From: Grammothele lineata
Lineage: Eukaryota; Basidiomycota; Agaricomycetes; Polyporales; Polyporaceae
Direction of reading: 5' to 3'
DNA length: 64,000 bases
Assembly: GCA_002150815.3 (NCBI GenBank)
Contig: NDFF03000061.1
Coordinates: 1 to 64,000, forward strand
Shown: positions 1 through 11,747 of the stretch, in pieces
Layout of the letters: each line of letters starts with the position of its first letter
Position numbering within the stretch: position 1 is the first letter of the stretch
The notes under the pieces: generated by a model
Told to the model about the DNA's origin: nothing
The model's input: only the letters and a program-made list of their open reading frames with translations
Databases searched by the model: none
Translations under genes and position numbers: made by a program

Positions 1-94
1 GTGAAATGGGAATGGCCGGAAGGATCCGGAGGGGTGACATCATCCATGAAGTAAGACGTATGTAATAGGGCCCAGAAGGGTCCTGCCATGTGGT

Positions 95-160
95 CTGTAG
101 GGCTCCCTGAAGGGTTAGGGGTTCTCCCGCCCTGGGTTCGATCCCTGCAAGGGGCGAAAC
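95..160 (+). repeat. tRNA-like / SINE-like patch with a B-box
   Basis: GGTTCGATCCC at 135-145 matches the RNA polymerase III B-box consensus. It lies in GC-rich sequence that does not fold into a full tRNA cloverleaf: the T-stem fails after three pairs and no anticodon arm is visible. It could be a tRNA-derived SINE fragment, a decayed tRNA, or chance. Copy number in the genome would decide. Confidence 0.2.
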
Positions 161-237
161 AAATAGGGGCGCCTTTCCTGGGCGTTAAGACCACGTGAGA
201 TCGAAAACCGTTACACCGCAGTGGTCTTGATACAGCC

Positions 238-420
238 ATGTTTGAGGTGCTACAGGTCTTGAAGTACTCACTCAAACACTCGCGTCGCGAGCGCGCTGAC
301 TGCTGGGTTGCGCAAGCATCAGAATTGGCGGACATCAGGGTCACGGATGAGGAGGCGCGCGAGCTGCTGAAGCCCGGGCAGGGCGACGCGCTGAAAGCGT
401 TGCTTTCGGAGCTGCCTTGA
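238..420 (+). CDS. Short hypothetical ORF, possibly a terminal exon or relic
   Basis: A 60-residue reading frame starting at ATG, with G/C-rich third positions like the real exons here (runs of GAG, GCG, CTG, GAC near the end). It has no signal peptide, membrane segment or motif that I recognise; the C-terminal half is acidic and probably helical. No partner exon is evident upstream. It may be the last exon of a lost gene or a chance frame. Confidence 0.2.
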   Translation: MFEVLQVLKYSLKHSRRERADCWVAQASELADIRVTDEEARELLKPGQGDALKALLSELP

Positions 421-1850
421 GTACTAGCACACAACTGTTATATACATGTTACTACACCGACGCAACCGTACTTCCAGTACCTTGTCCTTCCTCCCTTCGC
501 GCTCCGAGAGATAAGATCGTTCGCATTGATGAGCCTGAGCGCCTGGGGCCGCTCAGCCGTATGATGGGGCCTCGAGGTACCTTGAGGCCGACTCGACTCA
601 GAGTCACCTTAAGACGACCTTAAGGCGGCTCGATTCAAACTCCGCCCACCTTAAGGGCGCCTTCACCTCGCCTTGCGGCAACACTAATCTACGGACGCTC
701 TAAGCGAGCTGAGATTCGTCGGAGTCTGTATCCGCCCCCAGCATCCCCTCCGAACCCTCCCATCAGCATCTCGATTCGTCCGTAGACCCGTAGATTCCTT
801 ACGGAAAGTCATCCACTGGCAGATGTAGGTAGACAGAACTAACAGGAGTGTTCAGCGTCCAGTCGTCGGTAGGCGGTGGCATCAGGAAGCACTTCGAGGC
901 GTAACTAACGCCCATTCTCCTCCCGCCGAACCTCGTCGGACCGCCGGATCCGAATGCCTCCTCGCACGTGACGACCAAGTCAAAATTCGCAGCCTCGCGC
1001 GCAGGGCAGGTTCCCTCCACACCGACAGTACCAAAGCCGCGAGGCTCACGCCGCACAGGACGCTTCGCGCATCCACACTCGTGAGCGGGCTAAGGTCTGA
1101 GCATTCCAATCCCTCTCGATCGGTTCTAGCTGGGCCCGGTCTGAACAGACCGAGCGCCGCACCAGACATACAGCCCCGCCCGCCACTTTACAGCCCGGAG
1201 ACACGTCTGGGGCTCGCCCTGGGCGTCGAGGGCGGCGGGCGGTGGCTTTGGGACACGGCGCAGGGATCGGGCGCGCGTTTTGTGTCACGTCGCCCCCGAT
1301 GTCGGCCTGCGACTCGTTCGCGGGTGCGACGGGGGCGGCGGCGCTGCGTCCTTCAGTGCACTTCGCGGCTCGCGATGTGGGGGTTTTGTGCCCCCCGCGA
1401 AACTCGATTCAGACTACTCTGGTTCTGTCGGTTAATTCTTGCAATTTTTTCCTGTGTCGCTCCTCGTGAGCTGTCCTCTCGGACCCCGTCGATGCCGTAT
1501 CGGGTGCGCGCTGTGCAAATGTATGTTTTAACTCACGTTATCGTTCCATGCATCGCTGATCATGCGAAATGTTACCAGGCGGAGTTGAGTATACGGTGGG
1601 AAAGGTTGTACAGAGAGTCGAGATTGAATTGGTGTACGATGACCATAGGAAACCCTGTCGTAGAACGTATCCCCAGGCAATGAGAATATAGCTGCGTCTC
1701 AATTTCACCTCGTACCTTCATTGTACCTCCTGCCTCGCGACCCATGTACAAACAAGACGCCCAAATGCACGGAAATCCGACTCATCTCCATCCCATATCG
1801 GCCAGCTTGATCCTTTCCCACCATCACCACAAGGCGGAAGGGCCGACACG
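421..1850. other. Intergenic, no supported gene
   Basis: About 1.4 kb. The open frames at 1081-1683 (plus) and on the minus strand at 799-1288 are mutually overlapping and start at non-ATG codons, and I can extend none of them into a family. Around 560-680 there is a local run of CTTAAGG/CCTTAAGGCGG-like short repeats. The final 100 bases before 1851 are probably the promoter and 5' leader of the coiled-coil gene that follows. Confidence 0.5.
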
Positions 1851-2579
1851 ATGTCTCAAGCCGTCTCCCCCAATGCGTCCCAGCGGTCTTCTGGTCTGAC
1901 ATACCTCAGTAACGCCACGCCCTCACCACAAGCTCCCCCGTCCGCTGAGGCCAACTCCCCAAGCCCCGACCCGAAAGCTAGCACGAGCCTAGGCCCAAGC
2001 CCCCGCCCCAGCTCAGCAGCCCAACCCCGCCCAGTACCTGCGTCCCCTGCGCCCGCGTCCCCAGCCTCCGCGCCCTCCCCCGCGCTCTCTATCGCCGAGC
2101 AGCTCGAGCGCCTCACGGCCGCGATCCAGCAGGTCGGGGACGGCCTCCAAGGCTGCAAGCAGGCCAGCGCGGCGCGGCACGCGGCGTGGGAGCGGCGGGC
2201 GCGCGAGGAGGAGGCGAAGGGTGCGGGGGTGCAGAGTAGGCTCACAGAAGTGCTCGAGAGGGCGCGGAGGGGGGTCGAGGAGCAGAGGGAGGGGCCGAAG
2301 ATCAAACGTGAGTGTATTCGTCTGCGGCTTGGGCGGGCTGTGTCTTGGATGGTGCGCCGGTTGAGGCCGCCGAAGAGGAGAGAGGAGAGAGGAGTGGTGA
2401 GAGACAGGGGAGATTGCTGACGGGCACTTACGACAGCGTCGGCGACGTTCGTGCGGGACTTGCAGAGGGCGGCGTTTGGGCCAGGTGGGAGCCCGGAGAG
2501 CGCGTCGAGGTCGTCGATGTTGGAGGCTAGCTCAGGTGCGTCTCGTCACGTAACTTTGTCTATCAGAGTAGTTTCTTAG
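1851..2579 (+). CDS. Small Ser/Pro-rich coiled-coil protein, function unknown
   Basis: Two exons, 1851-2307 and 2437-2579, joined across a 129-nt intron (donor GTGAGT, acceptor ending ACAG) give about 199 residues. Residues 1-80 are a low-complexity Ser/Pro/Ala segment. Residues 83-150 form a charged coiled coil that begins with LSIAEQLERL and runs through alternating Arg/Glu blocks. Exon 2 adds a short tail containing FVRDLQRAAFG. The coiled coil suggests a small subunit of a larger assembly, such as BLOC-like or Mediator-like complexes, but no signature settles this. The exon 2 reading is inferred from splice phase. A second GTGCGT near 2537 could act as another donor and change the last dozen residues. 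Confidence 0.55.
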
Positions 2580-3154
2580 AAAGACGTGTAGATTCGTTTA
2601 GTACTACACGGAGCACTCGCAGTAGTGTTCGGAGCACCCGAGGGCCCAGTTCATGACAATTCATACAGGACCGGCCCCTTCACTATGTGCTCGAACCTCC
2701 AACCACGTGTGAAGGTATGGACATTACTTGCCATTTATTGTGACCCGCGAGGTCCCTGCACGGCGCACTGTTCCAGAAGAGCAGCACAGTGAGGCCAGTG
2801 CGCCTCCCCGGCGCTTGTTTTGTTCAAGTACATAATGCAGCCTATACTGAGGCTTATTGTGGCCTTCTAACGTTACTACACGCCTCTTGTACCCACTTCG
2901 TTGCGTGGTATGTGCTCTATTATTCTCCTGTCATGATTGCAGCTTATGTCTCTCACAGCCATGCAGCCACGAGGCATGTCGAGTTCCGGCGGTGCCACTT
3001 ATATCAACCTTCCGAGGACTGTAGCTCGAGTTCGTGGCTCACCTCTCGTCCTCGTCCCTTCTGCTGCCGGCAGCACTATCTACGCTCCTTTCCTTTCCCA
3101 TTCTTTCTCGCTTCTTTCATTTCTGCTTTTGTTCCTACGCTTCTTAAACGAGAA
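2580..3154. other. Intergenic, upstream of the first F-box gene
   Basis: About 575 bp. The frame that carries the F-box start codon stays open back to 2789, but that extension is rich in Cys, His and Phe and looks like untranslated leader. C/T-rich tracts at 3040-3130 resemble the pyrimidine-rich core promoters common in basidiomycetes. No RNA gene or repeat was recognised. Confidence 0.45.
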
Positions 3155-5066
3155 ATGATTCCGCACCGGTTGCGCCACTCTCCCATTCTCCTCCAGCAGC
3201 TTGGGACGGCACTCGCCCGAGGATTCCAGGACGACACGAATCTACTCGCGGTGCTTGCTCAGGTCTGCAACAGTTTCAGCCATCCGATGCTAAAGATCTT
3301 GTGGCGGAACATCCCGAGTCTCCTCGTTCTCATCCCGACGCTGCCCCTGGACGCGTGGAGCGCGGAGGTCACCGTTGAGTATGATCGGTGGGGGCGCCGT
3401 AAGGTGGCGACCTGCGTAGTGAGTCTGGTTGGGGTTCATCTTACTACGGCCTCGACTGACGATTCCCCAGTCCGTAGACCGTCCAGTCGAAGAAAGCGAC
3501 CTAGTACGGTTCCGCTGGTACGCGGCCTTTATTCAAGACATGGATTACATCGTCTGTCCAGACCGCCAGTTCATCATCAAGTGCAAGTGCGACACCGCCG
3601 TTTGGGCACCCTGCTTAAGTTGTCAGCACCTCAACACCCTGTGGTACCGCTGTACCGATTCGCCAGAGCCTGTCTTTCCCCTTTGGGAAGCATGCACGTC
3701 AAACGCGATGCTCTACATGTTCCCCCGCCTGTGGGGCACATACGAGTTCACCAAGGAAGCGAGATGGATTCCCCACTTACCCCGCCTCAAATCTGTCGAC
3801 ACCTGCGGATGCCCGATCACTCTCCGCGGGCTCATCGCGCTCGGCCAGCTACCATCGCTCGAATCGCTCTACGCTGGCATCGAGGTAGACGAAACGTTCG
3901 AGAGTACCCTCTTCTCCACAGACCGGCTCTTTTATGAACCGCTCTTCCTGAACCTCAAGGATGCCCTGTTCCAATCCCACAAAAGCCAATGGAGTCTCCA
4001 ATTCCACGCCGCGCTCGCGCGCGCTATCCGCTCCCCGCACCTCCGGTCCCTCCAGCTCGTAGTCCCTGCACCCTTTACCTACGCCGTCACGGAGCTCCTC
4101 ACGGTCCTAGGCGAAGACCCAATGAAAAGCAACCTCACCGAGCTTAGGATCATACAGAACCCTGAGACCATCGACCCCGAGCCCCAGTTCCGCCTATCCA
4201 CGTTCGCGCCCGCTTACGTCGATGCTTCCGCGCTCGAGTCCCTGGCTAACCTACGCAAGCTCCAAGTCTTGCGGATCCTCTTACCCACGCCCTTCGCTCT
4301 GTCCGACGAGCTCGTCGCGCGCCTCGCCGCCGCGTGGCCGCGCATCCGTAATCTGCGTTTCTGCGTGCCTCAGCACCGGGGTACGCCGCCTGCGACCGCG
4401 GCCGCGCTCGAGGTGCTCGCGAGGGAGTGTCCCAGGTTGAGGAAGCTGACCCTTACGATGGACCTGAACGACGTTACGGACCTCGATATCTACCGCCGGG
4501 GCCCCGATCGCACTCTCGCCTGCCCTAACCAAGCGTATCAACTCGGGACAAGAAAGCGAAAGTGGGGCATGGTGGGGTGGGACGATGACCTTGGTAGAGC
4601 AAGGGCGCGGAAGCAGGCCAGAACAGAGCAGGACGCAAGGCCGCGATCTGCACCGCCGTTCACCTTCCGACGTCTCGAGTACTTGTGCATTGCACGCTCC
4701 CTCCTTGATGACGGCGCGCGGCGGCGCGCCGTGCGCTTTCTGTCCACGATCACCCCTCGGCTCGAGGAATTCGATCATTTTTGGGATCCGAGAACATCCT
4801 CATACTGGCCTCTGCGTGAAATCCAGCTCGAGCGCACAGGCGAGGATAAGGACAACGCGGGAAACGGCGACGACCTCAACGCCAACGGCGAAGAGGACTG
4901 GGAACTCGCAGTGGCTCCCATCCCCCCACACCGCATACGTGCGTGGGAAGAGAAGTGGATTGCGCAAACGAACCTGTGGTCTGACATCGGGGATGAGGTT
5001 GTGGCGCTCTCGCGAGTGAAACGGCAAGAACGTAGTTGGGGTCGTCAGCAGAAGAACCGGACATGA
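3155..5066 (+). CDS. F-box/LRR-like protein (copy 1)
   Basis: Two exons, 3155-3418 and 3471-5066, separated by a 52-nt intron (GTGAGT...CCCCAG, phase 0), encode about 619 residues. The N-terminus has the degenerate F-box of the large Agaricomycete F-box family: a helix with LAVLAQVCNSF, then LKILWRNIPSLLVLIPTLP. The exon junction falls at the position used by the copies at 14.8 and 17.5 kb. The rest is a solenoid of irregular leucine-rich repeats (LPSLESLYAG, LRSLQLVV, LRKLQVLRILLP, LRKLTLTMDL). The C-terminus is acidic and then ends in a basic tail. Family knowledge: such proteins are thought to be substrate receptors of SCF ubiquitin ligases; the substrate is unknown. Start chosen as the first ATG before the F-box helix; an upstream exon is possible. 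Confidence 0.85.
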
Positions 5067-5455
5067 GATGAGGGGCAGGTGGCACTGGATGTCGGTGAGG
5101 AAGCGTAATCATTGGACTCGTTACAATAGCAGCATATAATGTGTAGAACACTGACCATTAATTAGTTTGACGCAAATCGTAGATGCATACCTCAGTAATT
5201 TCTCTGGACTCCTCATCAAAGTCGGTATGTTGTTGTGTGATCATTCAAACCGGGGCCGGTGTTACTGGAAACCAGTGGATGCCGGTATGTTGGGGCTGAG
5301 CACCGGGTGGCTCTCGTTCACATACGGTATTCGTACATATTCGTACAACGGATTCGCCTTCTCACCGGAATTCCAAACACCTTCGGTACGTCAGCACAAT
5401 CCTATTGGAGTCAGTTCAGCAATGATGAACTAACCTTCACTGACTCTTCCCAGAT
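5067..5455. other. Convergent intergenic gap
   Basis: About 390 bp between the end of F-box copy 1 on the plus strand and the end of the methyltransferase gene on the minus strand. It should hold both 3' untranslated regions. I see no gene, repeat or RNA in it. Confidence 0.6.
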
Positions 5456-6148
5456 TCAACTAGCAGTGACGACCTTAGGCTTCCGTGCAGAGAAGAGGGC
5501 GACAACCCCCACCATCTGTACCTCGTATTCCTCGAAGGACGCTGCGAGGGCCTCCCTCAACCCTGCCTCCGAGTCCTGCGTGTTGCCAAACCATCCCCGC
5601 TTGTTGTACGTGTTCATCAACCACCGTCCGAACCAGTTGTGCTTCACTCCGACTCCTAGGATCGTCGATCCAAACAGGACGCCACCCGGTGCGAGCGCGG
5701 GCGCGACGCTCGTGAAAACCTCCTCCGCTTTCTTCGGAAGCACGCCGGGCAGGCAGTGAAAGACGTAGAAGAGCGCGACGGAGTCGTACTTGCCGCGCAG
5801 CTCCTCCGGGACGGGCTCGAACGCGTTGTGCACAAGCGTGTCTACTACATCTCCGTACCCTGCCTGCATGATGCGCTCCTTCGTGTGCACGAGGGTGTCG
5901 GGGTTCAAGTCGAGGAGCGTGATGGTCTTCATCTTCCGAAGCTGCGCGAGGGATGCCGCGGGGTAATACCCCGTTCCCGCGCCGATCTCGAGGTGAGCCT
6001 CGCTTTCTCCAAGGTGTTTCTGATAGAACGGTAGGAGGACGGTGTCGGTGCGGCAACGCCAGCCGTATCGGTTGGAGACGACGAGGACCCAAAAATTGTA
6101 GAGGCGCAGGACGAGCCTACTAGAGTAAGCCGCTGCTGAGGGCTCCAT
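5456..6148 (-). CDS. Class I SAM-dependent methyltransferase (type 11/12-like)
   Basis: An uninterrupted 230-residue frame, unusual here in having no intron. The glycine-rich SAM-binding motif I is LEIGAGTGYYPAAS at about residue 53. It is followed by the acidic motif II strand TITLLDLNPDT and a motif IV/post-II region with YDSVALFYVFHCLPG. The C-terminal half has APALAPGGVLFGSTI, the usual motif VI strand. The protein is close to minimal Rossmann-fold size. It resembles small-molecule methyltransferases found next to fungal secondary-metabolite genes, but there is no such cluster around it, so the substrate cannot be inferred. It is oriented against the F-box gene on its left. Confidence 0.85.
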   Translation of the reverse strand: MEPSAAAYSSRLVLRLYNFWVLVVSNRYGWRCRTDTVLLPFYQKHLGESEAHLEIGAGTGYYPAASLAQLRKMKTITLLDLNPDTLVHTKERIMQAGYGDVVDTLVHNAFEPVPEELRGKYDSVALFYVFHCLPGVLPKKAEEVFTSVAPALAPGGVLFGSTILGVGVKHNWFGRWLMNTYNKRGWFGNTQDSEAGLREALAASFEEYEVQMVGVVALFSARKPKVVTAS

Positions 6149-7294
6149 TCTGCTTCAGTCTTCGGGGTGAAGAGGCTGGAGAAACCCCTGGTTTTGATGT
6201 ACTTATACTAGTGCCTATAGCATCCACATAGGTCCCGGCGACACCCGGTCGTTATCAGCCAGAAGGTCGGGTAGCGTGAGTGCGTGGATCGCCTACCAAT
6301 GATGAAGCTTTCGGACGGAATGAGGCCTCGTAAACCGAGGTGCCACATGATGGTTTGCGCAGTTCAGCATCCATTTAGTATCTCTGCGTATCATTTGCAC
6401 TCACGTCACATTGCCACAATAAGGGGCGAATGTGCGAACGACTGCCCGAATGACTGCCCCGAAGCCAAGTGCAGACCGCCGGACGTTCATGCACGGTGGG
6501 ACCCAGGTATTCACCCGTAACGATGAGGATATGATACTGATCGGTGAGTGCTCACAGCACAGCTGACGTGTAAACCTGGATGTCGACATGTCAATTCCCG
6601 ATTGCCATTGAAGGGATTCAGTCAAGGGGTCGCCTTTCTCACCTGGTGGCTCTCGGCTTCCTCAACTTCCGACACTGGCTCAGTCTGCTGTTGTACCCGT
6701 CTAGTCCCCCCTCTGATTGTCGATCGTCCACGACCTTCCCCAGTGACCGGCTCAGCGTATAGCAGCGCACTTCTCCTACCCTGCGGACGCGTAAAGACAA
6801 CTCACGCGCAACCTGTCCTCGCGCGATCCCAAATCGCCCGAACCTACCCTAGGTTGAGCGCTGTGACTTCGGCGTAGACTCCCGCCGGATGCGTAACACA
6901 CAATGGCAAAAGTACACGAGCTGGGATCCTTTCCATTGTTACACGATTACCTATCCAAATTCCAGAGCAGATACATGGACAGAAAGCGAGACTGCAAAGA
7001 GCAAGTAGGGCGAGAGCAAGGTATATAATTCGAGATTCGCGGGATATATAAGATGGAAATAACGGAGAAAGGAGTGACGTGTGAGCGATACGCACAGCGG
7101 TAGGGTCGTAAAAGGAGGGTGTTCGATGAAAGTCGATGACGTGAGAGATCAGCCGGCGCATAGAGTCACGAACGCCGGGCATTCGATAGGAAATAGAGAA
7201 GGCTGGTCGGCGGGGGACGCGGGCCTACAGCTTTGGCATCGCAGCCACGGACCGTCGAGGGGCATGCCTACGCCCACGAACAGTATAGGCCGGC
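6149..7294. other. Intergenic, no supported gene
   Basis: About 1.1 kb upstream of the methyltransferase start. A minus-strand frame at 6844-7182 has one hydrophobic stretch but no family match and sits in AT-richer sequence containing TATATAA-like runs near 7020-7055. I regard it as chance. Confidence 0.5.
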
Positions 7295-8106
7295 TTACGC
7301 ATCGTCAGACGGAGCCGCATCCGCGCCCTTGCTCCTGCCTATGTTTGAGACGATGCTGCCCACCTTCCTTAGGACACGCGATGCGCTGCGCCCACGACGG
7401 GGACTGGCACTGCCAGGAGACAGTGTGGGGGAGATGGGAGACGTGGTGTCTACAGTGAGATGAGAGGGCCTAGTAGAAGGGCCTGCCGCGTTGACGGCGA
7501 GAAAAGACGGGGAAAGGGTTTTGATGAGGAGGTCCAAATTCGCGGCAATTTCGTCCACGGCACCTTTGAGGTTGTCAACCTTGGCATCGACATGCGCAAT
7601 ATCGCCCTTGAGGTTGTCAACCTTGGCATCAATACGCGCAATCAGGTCTTTTTTGAGGGCCGCCGTGTCGTTGCGAAGGAGATTATGCTTCAAATCCATG
7701 TCCAATGCTAGAACCTCCACTGATCTGGTGACCTTCCTGTCAATATCCTCCGCTACTTTGGGAATCTTTTCATCAACAGCCTCCAGCTTCTTGTTAACGC
7801 CCTCCAGCTCTTGCTTAAGACCAGCGACTTCCCCCTGCAGACCTTCTACGCTCTGTCCAAGTCTACGCTCAGCAGCCTGCAGCGCATCCTTCGTGGCAAG
7901 GTTTTCCAGGGCCCTTGCAACGTCTTTGAAAGCACTATCGACAGACTCAGAAGTCTGATAATCGCCAGTCTTGCCAAATGTATAGGAGTCTCCTGCCGAC
8001 GATAGGTCAGTCGAGCACTATAAGAGACACATAATCAACACGCACTAGTGCCAGGGACGTGGGACGGCAGTGGGGCACTGCGGGGAAACACCTTGGGATC
8101 GGCCAT
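7295..8106 (-). CDS. Coiled-coil protein with a 14-residue repeat
   Basis: Two exons, 8106-8046 and 7992-7295, joined across a 53-nt intron (GTGCGT...GGCAG with CTGAC branch point) give about 252 residues. After a short Pro-rich N-terminus, residues 35-155 are almost entirely heptad coiled coil. Inside it, AKVDNLKGDIAHVD is followed by a second AKVDNLKG block, an exact 14-residue (42-nt) period equal to two heptads. The C-terminal 75 residues are Ser/Pro-rich and then basic (SASRVLRKVGSIVSNIG). No catalytic domain is present. The layout resembles septum or cytoskeleton scaffolds and t-SNARE-like rods, but I cannot name a family. The longer frame is certain because the upstream coiled coil is open without its own start codon until the intron is removed. 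Confidence 0.75.
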
Positions 8107-9005
8107 GGTGATACGGAGAGTGATGGTGTGTGCAGGGGCGGATAGTACGGGGGACGGGAGTAGGCGAAGGACGACCTGACGGGGCCTCCTGGCGCGGGCT
8201 TTATCGATTTCATCGACAGACGCGGGAGCTGTTGGTCGAGGTGCCATATCGGTGGGACAAAAGAGTGACAAGGACCAGAAAGAGACGGGGCGGTGAGTCA
8301 GAGCGGACTGGGCCGACTGAACAGGGCTGGTAGAGTCGTGGTGGAAGCAACGCGCGCGCGCGTCTCTGCCTCGAGGCACTCGAAAACAAGCCACCGCGGA
8401 TCGTCGGAGTCCGGATTCAACCTCGCATTCACACACTTCCTCCCATTCTCGGATAATTAGGCGTACTAGCTCTTCCAGCCTTGCCTCGGGGCCGCGACAA
8501 GTCATGAACTGCTCCCCAACTTCGTCACGGCATGCGCGATCGCTCGTCCAAGTCTAGGATCCAGCACCACGCATCTCACGCACTATCGATTATCGCCACA
8601 ATGCTGGTACTGGCACGCGTTCACCACGCCCCCATGGTTTGTGCGATGCTATCCTCCGCGCACACGAGTGTACTCGGGTCGAGGTCTAGAAGTATTGTCG
8701 GGCTCTTCGCATCTCGCGGCTGTGCGGCGGGCTCCATGGCGAAAGGGGTTGTCCGTTGCCCAAGCCCACCGTAACCGTAAGGAGTCATGTTGGAGCAAGT
8801 GACCGACTGGCTAGAGAACTAAGCACTCAGTACTCAATGTGCACCGGACGTGCGGCTTGAGATTTACATGACGCGGTAACCGATCCTACATCCAATCCTG
8901 AATACTAGAAATCAAACAACTACAGTGAGAGAAGCGGCTGAGAACGAAGGGGTAGAAAACCGCAGAACGTAAGAATACCCCAAATGAAGGGAACAAGGAA
9001 CCGGG
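8107..9005. other. Intergenic, promoter side of the coiled-coil gene
   Basis: About 900 bp between the start of the coiled-coil gene and the end of F-box copy 2, both on the minus strand. The minus-strand frame at 8035-8505 only overlaps the first exon of the coiled-coil gene. No repeat or RNA was recognised. Confidence 0.5.
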
Positions 9006-11070
9006 TCATTCATCGTCGCCACCGCCTTCCGCCTCGTTTTCTTCGTATTCCCAATGCACGTGTTCCTCTCCATCGCTGTCCTCGGCGGGTGGGAAGTCTC
9101 GATCGACCCCGAACTCCTTCGCCCATTCCCGTTCCTGCAGGCGCACTCCAGCCATCTCTCGTGCATAGAGCCCGGTTTGCCGCCACATCTCGGCCGACGC
9201 TGCGTCCTCCGCGTCCAGCAGGCCACGTCCGTCGTCCGGAGGAAGCGTGCCCTCGTAAGCCCACGACGTCTCCAGACGCTCGAGGTCGGGGCAGAGGTCC
9301 GACAAGAAGCCAGCTACGAGGGCCATGTCCGACTCGGGGGGCGCGGGGGACGTGCTGACCCCAACGTAGTAGCAGTTCGAGAAGGAGACGCCGCCAGTGG
9401 GGCGCTGATCTGCCTGATACACGGCTCGGAACCCCTCCACGGAGACGTCCAGCGGGAGTGCGAGGCATCCAATGTCTGGGCAATTTCGGGCGAGCGGGAT
9501 AAGACCCATAAGCGTCGTGCGGGGTATGTGCCCCGGTGCCGGATAACGGCGCCACTGGCTGTTGAGCTGGAGCAGCTGGAGGCGAGGCCAGGATTGGCCG
9601 ATGCGAATGAGGAAGTCGTCGTCGACATCGATCGCGCAGCTGGGCTCGAGCGTGACGTGGGTGAGGTCAAATTGAAGGAGGGGCTCGATCGTGTCTGGCA
9701 GGACGACGTAGCCGGCGGCGCCACGAGGGGCAGGATTGGAACAGGTCAATGTGAATATAGATAAGGAGTCCCGGACGGGGTGGGCAGCGAGCTTGACAAA
9801 GAATTCGCGAAGGGCGCTAGCGGGCGGACACTGAGCAAGCTTGAGCCAAATGTGGAGAAGGCCTGCATGGCGGAGTGCGTCAAGCCAAGGCTGAACATCA
9901 GCAAGGGAATCGATGGCGAGGTGGATGCCGGTAAGATTGGGGAAAAATGTTCCAGTGTCTTTGACGGTCTTAAGGACTTGTTGAGACGTCTCCTCATCGA
10001 GACGAATGTAAACAGAGTGGAGGTATTTCAGGGTTGAGAGATACGTGACGAAGTCGGAGGCCAGGCCCGTGCCCCAAGGCACGGTGAGACGCTGCAGGTG
10101 TTTCTGCCGTCGGCACAGGTCGCATATTGCTTGCTCTATAACTGGTCCTGGAGACGTTGTACTGTCGATGGTGATAGTCTCCACTTGGGACGGATTATCT
10201 CCAAAGTCGTCTAGCGAAGCCGCGATCTTTGCTGATGACCCCTCGCTCCAGAGATCATCGTGGTAATATATGTGCGCCACCTTTGGACCCAACGAGAGTT
10301 GAAAATACGCGACTTGCGCATCTTCGTCCAAACGGGAGTCCTGGTGCAGCTCGATTTCGCGCAGATTGGGGAACAGCACCTTTTCCCCCATGGTAGCCTT
10401 GAGCGTAGTGTACACCGCGCCTGCAACGAAGGGGTGCCACCTCTCTATTGTTGGGAGTTCGTCGAGCGAGCAGCCTAGTTGTTGTATGCGCACAGCGTAG
10501 CGGCGGACTCGAACCCAATCTTCTTCTCTCGGCGCCCGAATGAACGTCTTAAAACACAATGTCAGCTTCGACCGCCTTACTGAAACGCAACTCGTCCTCG
10601 CGTTCCTCTGTCGAACTGGACAAATACAAGTGACGAGAATCCCTTCTACCGCGCCCCGTCCAGTCCAAGCAAATGTGCGGCGAGAACCCGCAGGTCGCTC
10701 CGCCGCGCCACTTCCATTGAGGACATCCTACACCTCGGATGGGCCAACATCCCGCGCGAGTCGCACGCCACTTTCGATGATCCTCGACCTATACCCACTC
10801 GCTTGAAAAGACCCAAAATAGTGTACTCACCAAGACGCGGACCCCATCCTCATTACACGTCTCCTCCCACAGCTCTGCGGGGAAGCACTTGACGAGCGGG
10901 GCGAAGGAGTGCTGTACGCACCACAGCTTGTTGAGCGCGGCGTCCTCAAAGCAGCGTGCCGTCCGCGCGAGGGCGGCGATCGTCGCTTGCCCGCCAGCGT
11001 AGCTCTCTTCTTGCAGGACCCCTTCTATGATCATGTCGAGTAGTTCCGGAATCTTGAGACAGCGGTGCAT
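9006..11070 (-). CDS. F-box/LRR-like protein (copy 2)
   Basis: Exon 1 (11070-10831) encodes the F-box-like region: MHRCLKIPELLDMII, then ATIAALARTARCFEDAALNK. Exon 2 (10547-9006) encodes the solenoid. The splice is phase 0 and restores the family hallmark VL-TFIRAPREEDWVRVRRYA, giving about 593 residues. Leucine-rich repeats include FPNLREIELH, FPNLTGIHLAI and WPRLQLLQLNS. The C-terminus is strongly acidic (Glu/Asp runs after residue 560). The intron is 283 nt, four to five times the usual length here. Likely role, by family: an SCF-type ubiquitin ligase receptor or a degenerate relative. Confidence 0.85.
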
Positions 11071-11747
11071 TTTCGAATGCTGCGTCTAGGAGGGAGTCTT
11101 GTGAAGATGTTTGAGGAGACAGTCCACAGGATTATCCGTCGAAGTGTCGAGATTATGGACAGTGGGACTAGGAGGGTCCGGGGGCAAGGAACAGAGGATA
11201 GCGAGGACCTTTGGAGACCGAGGGGGGATTTATTGGCATGATCATCAACGCACTGACCAGAAGTTCCATGGTACCATGCGATCTTGAACGACTCGGGGAC
11301 TCGGCGGAGAACAACAAGGTCTTTGTTTCAAAAACGGTTCCCGTGACGTGCTCGCGATTAGACGCCTCACAACGCGTTGGTGCTGCGACACGGAGTCTTG
11401 AGCTTGAAGCTTGAGTACTGGAGTCAGCCGGTGAGTCTGACGCTGTCGCCGACTAACATTCTTGGTCTGAGTTGGGCGAAGACGTCTTCCGGCTTGAATA
11501 AAGTTTCATCTTTCACCTTCTTGGCCCACGCTTGAATATAATTGTGTGCATTGCACTAACGCGTCGTTCAATTGAGTCGGGGCAATCGCTCATACTGTTC
11601 AAACTCTGCACGAACAAATGGACGCAGATCTCGCACAAATTCAGCGAGGTTGAAATCGGCGACCGCGGGTATGTTACATCTAGTTCTTCGGTCCGTCTTC
11701 CAGGAATCACAGAGTCCAAGTGCACCACCACACCGCATAGCCACAGC
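11071..11747. other. Intergenic, upstream of F-box copy 2
   Basis: About 680 bp between the F-box start (minus) and the MFS stop (minus). Short plus-strand frames starting at 11532 and 11572 run into the 3' end of the MFS gene and are antisense shadows. Nothing else was recognised. Confidence 0.5.

Noticed and set aside
1081..1683. 200-residue frame
   Set aside because: Begins at GTG, Arg-rich, no homology pattern, and overlaps minus-strand frames of similar quality.
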